DNA of 61,474 nucleotides from Oscillospiraceae bacterium (GTDB lineage: Bacteria; Bacillota_A; Clostridia; Oscillospirales; Oscillospiraceae): assembly GCA_017408725.1 (NCBI GenBank), contig JAFQUA010000041.1:1-61474 (forward strand), given 5' to 3'. Position 1 is the stretch's first letter; every line of letters starts with the position of its first letter. Position numbers and translations under genes: made by a program. Under the pieces are notes generated by a model, which did not search any database, was not told the origin of the DNA, and saw nothing but the letters and a program-made list of their open reading frames with translations. Of the stretch, positions 17,101 through 24,161 are shown one piece after another.

Positions 17101-17752
17101 ACTTCTGTTTGAAAAAACCGGCAACGCGGTCTGGATCTCCCATCTGGATCTGATGCGCTTGTTCCAGCGGGCGTTCAAACGGGCGGGGCTGCATTTGACC
17201 CATACTCAGGGTTTTAATCCCAGACCTTCTGTATCCATTGCGCTGCCTCTGAGCGTTGGCGTTGAAAGCTATTGTGAGCTGCTGGACTTTGATCTGGACG
17301 GTGAATCAGTCGGCAATGAGGAAATCGCTTCCGGATTGAACAGCGCCCTTGTAGAGGGAGTGCGGGTGCTCACGGTGTATGATAACGCAAGCAAGATCAA
17401 AAATCTGGCTTGTTTATCCTGCGAAGTTGAACTGGAGTATGACAATGGCGTGCCGGAAGGCGCACTGGACGCGATTCGTGGCTTGTTTGCCCGCGAATCG
17501 TTGGTTTTGGATAAAAAGGGCAAGAACGGTGTGGTCCGGCAGGATATCATTCCCTTGATAAAACGCATAAAAGCAGAACAAAAGGATGAACATACCGTTG
17601 TACTGTCATCTTGTATTTACTGTCAGAATCCTGCACTGAATCCTGCGCATATAAGCGCGGCGGTGTACACTTATTTGCCGAACTATACCCCGGACTTCAG
17701 TAAATGCAGACGGCTGGAAGTATATGACGTGAATGAGAAAGTTTTTAGATAA
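17093..17752 (+). CDS. TIGR03936 family radical-SAM-associated protein (DUF2344)
   Basis: A 219-residue protein beginning with the family's FEKTGNAVWISHLDLMRLFQ-like segment and the HTQGFNPRP motif. In other genomes it is either fused to or directly downstream of the TIGR03960 radical SAM protein. It overlaps that gene here. Often ribonuclease G or L21/L27 genes follow, but here the operon runs into a zinc-ribbon gene instead. Function unknown; a tRNA- or rRNA-modification partner has been suggested from gene context. Confidence 0.85.
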   Translation: MPRLLFEKTGNAVWISHLDLMRLFQRAFKRAGLHLTHTQGFNPRPSVSIALPLSVGVESYCELLDFDLDGESVGNEEIASGLNSALVEGVRVLTVYDNASKIKNLACLSCEVELEYDNGVPEGALDAIRGLFARESLVLDKKGKNGVVRQDIIPLIKRIKAEQKDEHTVVLSSCIYCQNPALNPAHISAAVYTYLPNYTPDFSKCRRLEVYDVNEKVFR

Positions 17753-17762
17753 GGAGATTATG

Positions 17763-17978
17763 ATGGACAATATTGAACTTGAAGTTTGCCCCTGCTGCCG
17801 CGGCAACGGTATGCTGATGCATGAGGGCGGCTGGAATGTGCAGGTAGAGTGCGCTGATTGCGGAAGCCATACCGTTTATGTGGAATACAACAACGAACAG
17901 GAAAAAGCGGAAGCGGAAAAGATGGTTGCAAGACTCTGGAATCTTGGCAAAGTGATCAACGCAAATCCCGGAGAATAA
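17763..17978 (+). CDS. Small Lar-like zinc-ribbon protein
   Basis: 71 residues from the ATG at 17763, which follows GGAG with a 6-base gap. Paired cysteines CPCC and CADC bracket a short beta ribbon, followed by an acidic helix. The pattern resembles Lar-family restriction-alleviation proteins, common in phages and islands. It sits between the radical-SAM pair and tRNA-Pro(GGG). The family call is from the cysteine pattern only; a general zinc-ribbon protein is the alternative. Confidence 0.65.
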   Translation: MDNIELEVCPCCRGNGMLMHEGGWNVQVECADCGSHTVYVEYNNEQEKAEAEKMVARLWNLGKVINANPGE

Positions 17979-18004
17979 AATTTTTAAAAAATCAAAAAAA
18001 GTGC

Positions 18005-18033
18005 TTGCATTTTTCGTCAATGTATGCTAAGAT
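18005..18033 (+). promoter_or_regulatory. Promoter for tRNA-Pro(GGG)
   Basis: TTGCAT and TAAGAT are separated by 17 bases, with the -10 ending 30 bases before the tRNA 5' end. Confidence 0.65.
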
Positions 18034-18062
18034 ACTCTGGCGTTAAGGAAACGCAAGCATAT

Positions 18063-18139
18063 CCGGGTGTGGCGAAGTTTGGTATCGCGCTTGAATGGGG
18101 TTCAAGAGGCCTCGAGTTCGAATCTCGACACTCGGACCA
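18063..18139 (+). tRNA. tRNA-Pro(GGG), intact copy at the left junction of the island
   Basis: A full cloverleaf with a 7-bp acceptor stem (CCGGGTG with CACTCGG, one G-T pair), anticodon stem CTTGA/TCAAG around loop ATGGGGT (anticodon GGG), TTCGAAT T-loop and encoded CCA. Its 3' 46 bases are repeated at 20719-20764. Confidence 0.93.
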
Positions 18140-18140
18140 A
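18094..18140 (+). repeat. Left attachment repeat (attL-like), 47 bp
   Basis: Identical over 47 bases to 20719-20765. It runs from the anticodon loop to one base past the CCA of tRNA-Pro(GGG), the usual target of tyrosine integrases. Confidence 0.88.
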
Positions 18141-18175
18141 AAAAGTTCCGTTTTCGTATGAAAACGGAACTTTTT
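18140..18175 (+). terminator. Terminator behind tRNA-Pro(GGG) inside the island
   Basis: Sixteen-base arms around a GTAT loop, followed by GTTTTTG. It begins exactly at the end of the tRNA, so it is brought by the element and replaces the chromosomal terminator that now lies at 20765-20800. Confidence 0.85.
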
Positions 18176-18460
18176 GTTTTTGTGTGGAATGGCGTGTGGA
18201 ATTATGATGAAAATTTTGCTTTTCGGGAGCCTTAATGGAAGGATTTGCCTTATTTTAGAAACGACTTTACAAATTGTTTTTTGAGTAATTAAAATTTTGA
18301 TATAGATGCTATATAAACCACCAAAAACGAGCGGAAATAAATTGTCAAAACTGAAAACCGGTGGTAAAGTTAAGAAATAGACATGCTTGGGGGTGATGTT
18401 GGATGTATTATGGCACTAAGCGTCGTGAAGTTGATAGTATATATCATACCTATGGTATAG
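18176..18460 (+). other. AT-rich spacer of the island without an intact gene
   Basis: It holds two GTGTGGAAT copies (18182-18190 and 18194-18202) and a short open end that closes at about 18381 with a Lys/Gly-rich tail, which could be the remains of a coding region. A 47-codon frame from 18402 overlaps the methyltransferase remnant in another frame and resembles nothing I know. Confidence 0.5.
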
Positions 18461-18835
18461 ACAAAATGCACACGGGAACCGAAAGTCTTCTCTATGCTGA
18501 AAAGCGGCGGTGTGTTCGCAAGATTTGCCAATCACCCTTTTCGTGATAAGGGAAACCCCGCGCTTTCAGAGGATGTGGATCGCATCTATAAAGAGTATTA
18601 CTACAAATACCATAACCGCAAACAAGAAACACCCTGTGAGTATACCGAAAGACAAGCAAAACAGCGAGCGCAGATTGCGGAAAAGTACGGGTTTGTGGAC
18701 ATTCGATACGCCCTGTTTCTGAGAACGCGAACATTTACCGCCAAGGAGTATGGGACGCTGCTTGGTACGTATTCTGACCATATTGCTATTGAGGAAGCAA
18801 TCAGAAATGTATTCTTTTCTAAAATTGAAGATTGA
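18461..18835 (+). pseudogene. Truncated class I SAM-dependent methyltransferase (C-terminal half)
   Basis: The frame opens just after a TAG at 18458 and reads into a typical motif IV/post-IV region of small methyltransferases: KVFSMLKSGGVFARFANHP, then an acidic helix, YTERQAKQRAQIAEKYGF and a closing helix. The N-terminal half with the SAM-binding Gly-rich loop is missing, so the protein could not bind SAM. An ATG at 18494 would give 113 residues but has no ribosome site. I read this as a decayed gene at the left edge of the island. Confidence 0.7.
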
Positions 18836-19001
18836 CTTATGCGGAAAAATATGCTACCAATAATACAATGTTTTGAAATGACTACGATAATGATGCTTGC
18901 CAATATTATGATTGATTAGCAGAATCAAATAGATTTGTTTGTATAGAAGTATGTTTCCTGCTATGCCTTAAAGGGAGAGCGGGTGTATAGGAGAATATAA
19001 T

Positions 19002-20474
19002 ATGTCAGATAAATGGTTCCAGTTTGCAACACCTGAATCCGTCGGCATCTCAAGTGCGGCAATCGAAAAGCTGATTGATACCATGTGCCAGCACACGGAC
19101 GACCAGGAAACCCACGGTTTTACAATTATTCGCCATAAAAAAATCGTAGCTGAGGGCTTCTTTGCGCCCTTTCAGGATGAACCTCATGTGATTCAGTCTT
19201 GCTCAAAGGCGTTTACTGCAGCTGCAATTGGCTTTGCGGCCCAGGAAGGACTGCTGAATCTGGATGACCCGGTCGCGAATTATCTTCCGGAATACCTCCC
19301 CGAAAATCCGGATCCTCGTGCGCTGAAAATTACGATTCGTCAACTGATGTACATGGCTGATGGACACGCCGTAAAGGTGTTTGCTTATCCTAATTTTGAA
19401 ATTGCTCCTACCCAGTTGAAGCGAGATTTCTTCGTCGCCCCCTTTAAATGCGACAGTGGCATTGAGTTTAAATATGAGAATACCGATCCGTACATCCTTT
19501 CCGCGGTTATCAAGAAAGCAACCGGCATGGATATGATGGATTATCTTAGACCCCGTTTCCTTGACAAGCTAAAAATCGATCCGTATTTCCTAACAGATGA
19601 CGAAGGTATGTCTGTGGGCTACAGCACATTGCGAATGAGACAGGAAGAACTTGCCCGGTTCGGCCAGTGCTACATGGACGGCGGTGTCTGGGAAGGCGAG
19701 CGCCTGCTTAGCGAAGAATGGGTCAAGGACGCCACCAGCAAGCATATTGGCAGCATCAATCCGAGCCGTGTGGAAAAGGATGACGACTGGGAGCAAGGTT
19801 ATGCATATCTCATGTGGAGAGGTCAGTACAATTCCTTCCGCTTCTGTGGAGCCTACGGCCAGATTTGCGCATGCTATCCGGACTACGACCTGATGATTTG
19901 CCTGAATTCCGGACACACCCAGGTGGTTCAGGACGAGCTGGATTGCTTCTATGAGCACATCCTCACAAAGCTCGAGGACAGTCTGCCCGAGAACCCCGAA
20001 GCTTTGGAATCTCTGCGACGCAGATGCGCGTCCCTAAGCCTGCCTCAGAAGTACTCTCCTCCGTCTCCCATGGTACCCAGAGTTAACGGAAAAACCTATG
20101 AAGTGGAAGGCGACGAGTACGTTAAGAGCGCGCAGCTTACCTTTACTGACGATATCTGCCATGTTACGCTGAACCTGGTGGGCGGCGATAAATTTGAAGT
20201 GGATGCTGGACTCAAGGACTTTGCCGAGACCGACTTTACAGAGACCACCCTCAATGATTTCCTGCCCAAAGACAATGGCGTTTCTGCGGCTACCGGCTAC
20301 TGGAGACAGTTGAACGAATTTTGTGTGGATGGTCGCGTTTTGCCTACGCCCACCATCTTCCATTTGACTTTTCTCTTTATGGATGGCAAGCTGCAGTTTC
20401 AGCAAAAAGTGGTCAGAGGACGGCCAATTGGTGCGAAATTCAGCCATGCTCAGTACCATCCATATCACACATAA
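19002..20474 (+). CDS. Class C beta-lactamase-like serine hydrolase
   Basis: 490 residues without a signal peptide. The beta-lactamase/esterase fold at about 10-320 shows the nucleophile motif Ser-Cys-Ser-Lys (QSCSKAF), a Tyr-Glu-Asn motif and a Gly-Ala-Tyr-Gly segment in place of KTG. A C-terminal beta-rich domain of about 130 residues follows. Family members include peptidases, esterases and amidases; no signal peptide argues against a classical periplasmic or secreted beta-lactamase. It is the only intact gene of the island and has GGAG 7 bases before the start. Confidence 0.82.
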   Translation: MSDKWFQFATPESVGISSAAIEKLIDTMCQHTDDQETHGFTIIRHKKIVAEGFFAPFQDEPHVIQSCSKAFTAAAIGFAAQEGLLNLDDPVANYLPEYLPENPDPRALKITIRQLMYMADGHAVKVFAYPNFEIAPTQLKRDFFVAPFKCDSGIEFKYENTDPYILSAVIKKATGMDMMDYLRPRFLDKLKIDPYFLTDDEGMSVGYSTLRMRQEELARFGQCYMDGGVWEGERLLSEEWVKDATSKHIGSINPSRVEKDDDWEQGYAYLMWRGQYNSFRFCGAYGQICACYPDYDLMICLNSGHTQVVQDELDCFYEHILTKLEDSLPENPEALESLRRRCASLSLPQKYSPPSPMVPRVNGKTYEVEGDEYVKSAQLTFTDDICHVTLNLVGGDKFEVDAGLKDFAETDFTETTLNDFLPKDNGVSAATGYWRQLNEFCVDGRVLPTPTIFHLTFLFMDGKLQFQQKVVRGRPIGAKFSHAQYHPYHT

Positions 20475-20496
20475 CAATGGAATGCAAATTAATAGT

Positions 20497-20526
20497 AAGG
20501 CACCGAAGTCAAAGCTCCGGTGCCTT
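20497..20526 (+). terminator. Hairpin after the serine hydrolase gene
   Basis: Nine-base perfect arms (AAGGCACCG/CGGTGCCTT) 22 bases after the stop; only a weak TTGTGT tract follows. The rest of 20527-20718 contains one GTGTGGAAT (20610-20618) and short open frames that I cannot support as genes. Confidence 0.6.
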
Positions 20527-20718
20527 GTGTCTTATATTTAGATGGTGTGTCCTGAATTAGGTTTATGACGGCATCGCCATATATCCCGTGGCATCATTAG
20601 ATGTTGAATGTGTGGAATCGTTGGCGATTATAGAAGAATATTTGCAATATTTGAAATCGAAATCACGGTAGAATGGTATGAAATTCTCCTTATTTTACAA
20701 TTTTTTATATTGCTGTAT

Positions 20719-20765
20719 AATGGGGTTCAAGAGGCCTCGAGTTCGAATCTCGACACTCGGACCAA
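20719..20765 (+). repeat. Right attachment repeat (attR-like), 3' fragment of tRNA-Pro(GGG)
   Basis: Perfect 47-base copy of 18094-18140. It lacks the acceptor 5' strand and the D-arm, so it is not a functional tRNA. Confidence 0.88.
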
Positions 20766-20800
20766 GAAAACCGAAACAGCATTTGCTGTTTCGGTTTTCT
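20765..20800 (+). terminator. Original tRNA terminator, shared with the converging araC gene
   Basis: Sixteen-base perfect arms around ATTT with T-runs on both strands. It starts at the end of the attR repeat, as expected for the pre-integration terminator of tRNA-Pro(GGG), and also lies just past the stop of the reverse-strand regulator. Confidence 0.88.
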
Positions 20801-20830
20801 TTTTGTTACGGTGTTTGGATTTTTCATGCA

Positions 20831-21700
20831 CTACAAGGAAATTATATTACGGCGGTATTCCTTTGGTGTGACACCCTTGTACTTTTTAAACACTTTTGTA
20901 AAATAACTGCTCTCCGCGAAGCCGCATTCGGAACCAATGGCGGTAATGGATTTATCCATGTTGTCGAGTTGATATGCAGCCTGCTCAATGCGGTAGTAAT
21001 TAACATATTCCATGGGAGATTGATGGGTCAGAGAGTGAAAGACTCTGCAAAAGTATTTGGGGTTCATCCCTGCAACATCAGCCAGCAAATCCAAGGATAT
21101 AGCGCAGCCGTAGTTTGCCTCAATATACTCCAAAACCGTTTTAATCTGCCCGATCCGGTGGTTGCTGCTGATGCTTTTTTCGGGGGCAGGTGAGTATAGG
21201 CCTTGTTTAAGAATGGTTGCGAACAGTTTGCCTAGACAGGAAATCGTGATCAGTTCCTTACAGTCCTTTTCGTCGTTATCATGAAAAACAGCCATCAGTT
21301 CGCTGACAGTTGGGTGAATACTGCTGTCGCTTTGGCTAGAATGCCGGGATTGGGGGATCAGCATCTGCCGATAGAAGGGTCGAAGAGACTTTTTTACCAT
21401 ATCCATGGTCCGGAAAAGACCGTATAGGTCAAAAACAAAGCATTCATACACGCAGGAATTGGGGATTCCACCGTGAAGGACACCGCCACGGATCAAAAGA
21501 ATGTCGCCGGCTTGCGCACAGTACAGCTCGTCGTCAATATGAATCTGCAGAGAACCGTTCAGTACCCGCAGGATCTCCCATTCATTATGCCAGTGAAAGG
21601 GCATTTGATAACGCGGGTGCTGACTGTCAACATAATAGTATTCCGCAGGAAACTCCGGTGTTCCGTGCCGGGTTTTGTCCAGATGGGTAAAAGCGTGCAT
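20831..21700 (-). CDS. AraC family transcriptional regulator
   Basis: 289 residues from the ATG at 21700, which has GGAGG 5 bases upstream; a TTG 12 bases earlier is less likely because the ribosome site overlaps it. The N-terminus is a cupin sensor domain (FHWHNEWEILRVLNGSLQIHID, His pair visible) and the C-terminal about 100 residues are two helix-turn-helix units with the AraC signature (GFAESSYFTKVFKKYKGVTP). It is divergent from the ASRT-M24-creatininase operon across a 142-base gap and is the likely ligand-responsive activator of it. Confidence 0.9.
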   Translation of the reverse strand: MHAFTHLDKTRHGTPEFPAEYYYVDSQHPRYQMPFHWHNEWEILRVLNGSLQIHIDDELYCAQAGDILLIRGGVLHGGIPNSCVYECFVFDLYGLFRTMDMVKKSLRPFYRQMLIPQSRHSSQSDSSIHPTVSELMAVFHDNDEKDCKELITISCLGKLFATILKQGLYSPAPEKSISSNHRIGQIKTVLEYIEANYGCAISLDLLADVAGMNPKYFCRVFHSLTHQSPMEYVNYYRIEQAAYQLDNMDKSITAIGSECGFAESSYFTKVFKKYKGVTPKEYRRNIISL

Positions 21701-21842
21701 TGCATCCTCCAAAGTGAAGAATTTACTATTTTATATGATGATATCACAAGAAAAAACGGTATGTCAATGATAAAATGTACTTGAAAGCCCAATGCGGGTT
21801 TAAAAGGAGACTTTTTATTATTAATTAAGGAGGAATTACAGT

Positions 21843-22199
21843 ATGGCTTACGGAAAAAAAGTATGGATCTTTGCGGACGCAGAACTACCCCCGTTGGGTG
21901 TGAATCTGATTCCCGGTCATGAATCCGTCATCATCACCAATGTTTCTGACAAGACCGCCCGTGTGAAGTTCACTCTGCTGTATGTGGATAAGGAGCCCAT
22001 TTCCTTTATGGCAGAGGTGGAGGCCATGCGTGTCCGCTGCCTGCGTACCAATGAGGAAAAGGATTTTGGCCCCTATACCGCGCTGGAAGGGGAGCAGTAC
22101 GCCATTATGCTGGAGAGCGATGTGCCCATCGTTGCTCAGTACGGCCGTGCCGAGCCCAGAACCGTGAATTTCTACACCACCCCCGGCTATTGCGAATAA
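21843..22199 (+). CDS. ASRT family protein (sensory rhodopsin transducer fold)
   Basis: A 118-residue soluble protein. The pattern with GKKVWIFADAELP, GHESVIITNVSDK and ESDVPIVAQYGRAEPR matches the ASRT family (PF07100), first known as the partner of Anabaena sensory rhodopsin. Most members occur without rhodopsins, form small beta-sandwich oligomers and have been proposed to bind small ligands such as carbohydrates. No rhodopsin is present here. It leads an operon of amidohydrolase-type genes, preceded by AAGGAGG, so a role in binding or presenting a pathway intermediate is a reasonable inference. Confidence 0.8.
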   Translation: MAYGKKVWIFADAELPPLGVNLIPGHESVIITNVSDKTARVKFTLLYVDKEPISFMAEVEAMRVRCLRTNEEKDFGPYTALEGEQYAIMLESDVPIVAQYGRAEPRTVNFYTTPGYCE

Positions 22200-22226
22200 T
22201 TAAATTTACATAGGAGGAACACAATT

Positions 22227-23399
22227 ATGGCAAAGGTATTTATTCCCGATTACGAGTACAAGGAAAGAGTCCAGCGCGCTGCTGCGATTCTGCAGAGAGA
22301 GGGCCTGGATGCCCTGATCGTTAATGGTAACGAGGCTGACTACGCCAATCCCCGTTACTTCTCCGGCTTCTGGCCCCTGTTCGAGCGCAGCGGTGTTGCT
22401 ATTTCTGCTGACGGCCGTGCAGCACTGATGGTCGGTCCCGAGTCCGCTATCTTTGGTGCTGATCGCAACAAGCTGGACAAGACCTTCGTTCTGACCGCTT
22501 ACCGCGAGGGCGCTGACCCCGCATATCCCGAGCTGAAGCCCGATACTTTTGATGATGTCTTCAAGTACATCGGCGTTACCGGCAAGAAGATCCGCATCGG
22601 TGTTGCTTCTTATCTGGATACCTCTGTTACCATCTTCAACGCCATCCGCGAAGCATTCCCTGAGGCTGAGATTGTGGACGCCGGCAAGGTCATGGTAGAG
22701 CTGCGCTCTGTCAAGACCGAGAACGAACTGGCCTGCCTGCGGGAAGGCTACCGCATTGCCAACATCGCTACTGAGGAAGTTATCAAGGCAATTCGCCCCG
22801 GTATGACCGAACTGCAGATGGTCGGTGTGGCTCAAAAGGCCGTTTATGAGCACGGCGCTGAGTACGAAGGTCTGCCCATGTATGTCTTCTCCGAGGCTTC
22901 CACCCGTCACGCCATCTCCCGTTCTTCCTACCGCGAGTTCCAGAAGGGCGATATCGTTCAGCTGAACCTGTCCGCCAAGATCGACGGCTACTCTGCAGCC
23001 ATCGGCTATCCCATCTGCCTGGGCAAGCTGGAAGGCCAGCGCCGTGATATCGTGCAGTTCTGCCGCGAGGCTCATGCATGGTCCGAGAAGCAGGTCAAGA
23101 CCGGCGTTTATGCTGCTGACATCGCTAAGGGCTTCTATCAGTACTATGTGGACAACGGCTACGAGAAGAACTATGTCTATGGACCTCTGCACGGTACTGG
23201 TATGATCGAAGTGGAAGCTCCCTGGTGCGAGACCAGCTCCGATTACTACCTGAAGACCAATATGTGCTATCAGGTGGATACCTACATCTCTGCTGATACC
23301 TTCGGTGTCCGTTGGGAGAAGGGCATTGCCGTTAAGGAGAACGGCGTTGAGCTGCTGAGCCCCGAGATTCCTGAGGTCTGCCCTGAACTGTACTTCTAA
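22227..23399 (+). CDS. Creatinase-like M24 (pita-bread) family protein without the metal site
   Basis: 390 residues: creatinase-type N-terminal domain (about 10-135) and pita-bread domain (about 155-375). The two Asp ligands of M24 metallopeptidases are replaced (Asn247 and the Ala257-Ala258 region), as in creatinase, which works without metal. His228 falls where the catalytic His of creatinase is expected, and His322 in GPLHGTGM is also kept. This argues for C-N hydrolysis of a guanidino or similar small compound rather than proline peptidase activity. The substrate is unknown; the residue corresponding to creatinase Glu262 seems changed. Strongly biased codons suggest high expression. Confidence 0.8.
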   Translation: MAKVFIPDYEYKERVQRAAAILQREGLDALIVNGNEADYANPRYFSGFWPLFERSGVAISADGRAALMVGPESAIFGADRNKLDKTFVLTAYREGADPAYPELKPDTFDDVFKYIGVTGKKIRIGVASYLDTSVTIFNAIREAFPEAEIVDAGKVMVELRSVKTENELACLREGYRIANIATEEVIKAIRPGMTELQMVGVAQKAVYEHGAEYEGLPMYVFSEASTRHAISRSSYREFQKGDIVQLNLSAKIDGYSAAIGYPICLGKLEGQRRDIVQFCREAHAWSEKQVKTGVYAADIAKGFYQYYVDNGYEKNYVYGPLHGTGMIEVEAPWCETSSDYYLKTNMCYQVDTYISADTFGVRWEKGIAVKENGVELLSPEIPEVCPELYF

Positions 23400-23411
23400 G
23401 AGGTAAAGACT

Positions 23412-24149
23412 ATGCAGATGCTGGAAATGTTCTATGATGAGATCCAGGATGCTGTGGATCGCAAGGTTCCTTTTGTGATCCCCATCGGCACTATGGAGTA
23501 TCATGCCCGCCATGCTTCCTGCGGTACGGATACACTGGTGGTAACCGGCTGCCTGCGGGAACTGGCAAAGGAAAAAGAGATCGTCATCTGCCCGCCCATC
23601 TGGTACGGCGTTGCGTCCTATGCTGTCTGCGGTCCCAAGCCCAGCCATTTCCATGTGGATGAGGATGCTTATGTCAATTATCTTTATTACATCCTGAAGT
23701 CTATGATCGATGCCGGCCACAAGAATATCTATCTGGTACCCCATCATCAGACCGAGGGTGCCGGTCTCATGCCTATGACCATTGCTTGCCACAAGGCTGC
23801 CAAGAAAGTCACCATGGAATACATGGAAGAAAAGCTTGGCAAGGGCTGGTGGGGCAGCGATGCTTACGCTACCTACTATGAGGATATGGGCAGCGAAGAT
23901 GATCCGTTCTCTTACATCAAGGTCGTTCCCCTGATCGGTGCGGAAGCTCAGATCAAGTGCGGCGGTTTTGACCATGCCGGCAAGTGGGAAACTTCCTTGT
24001 TGATGGGTACTTATCCGGAACTGGTCGACTTGAGCCGTTGTGAGCGCAATACCGAGTGGTTTGCGAGAAGCGCCAAGGAAGCAAGCGCGGAAACCGGCAA
24101 GCATATGGTGGAGTGCACCTTGGGGTGGCTTCGGGAAGTCATTGTGTAA
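23412..24149 (+). CDS. Creatininase family protein
   Basis: 245 residues. The family opening PIGTMEYHARHASCGTD keeps the Glu, His and Asp that bind metal in creatininase (EC 3.5.2.10 type enzymes). The second motif reads LVPHHQTEGAG instead of the common Asn-Gly-His form, so the site is altered. Family members open lactam rings (creatinine) or hydrolyse formamides such as FAPy. The gene follows the creatinase-like gene by 12 bases. The order suggests consecutive ring opening and C-N cleavage, but the real substrate is not shown. Confidence 0.82.
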   Translation: MQMLEMFYDEIQDAVDRKVPFVIPIGTMEYHARHASCGTDTLVVTGCLRELAKEKEIVICPPIWYGVASYAVCGPKPSHFHVDEDAYVNYLYYILKSMIDAGHKNIYLVPHHQTEGAGLMPMTIACHKAAKKVTMEYMEEKLGKGWWGSDAYATYYEDMGSEDDPFSYIKVVPLIGAEAQIKCGGFDHAGKWETSLLMGTYPELVDLSRCERNTEWFARSAKEASAETGKHMVECTLGWLREVIV

Positions 24150-24161
24150 CAGGAGGATACT

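Larger units (their letters stand above)
18141..20718 (+). mobile_element. Small integrated element or remnant in tRNA-Pro(GGG)
   Basis: About 2.6 kb bounded by a perfect 47-bp repeat of the tRNA 3' part. The contents are a truncated methyltransferase, a serine hydrolase, AT-rich spacer DNA and three copies of GTGTGGAAT near the two ends. No integrase, excisionase or replication gene is visible, so it is either a decayed element or one mobilised in trans. Confidence 0.75.

Noticed and set aside
18402..18545. Small 47-codon gene before the methyltransferase remnant
   Set aside because: It overlaps the remnant in another frame and has no recognisable family or strong ribosome site.
20719..20765. 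A third tRNA gene
   Set aside because: Only the 3' part from the anticodon loop is present; the acceptor 5' strand and D-arm are missing, so it is an attachment-site copy.
20678..21193. Forward-strand 171-codon frame running from the attR repeat into the AraC gene
   Set aside because: It has no ribosome site, reads through a tRNA fragment and a terminator, and is antisense to a clear AraC regulator.
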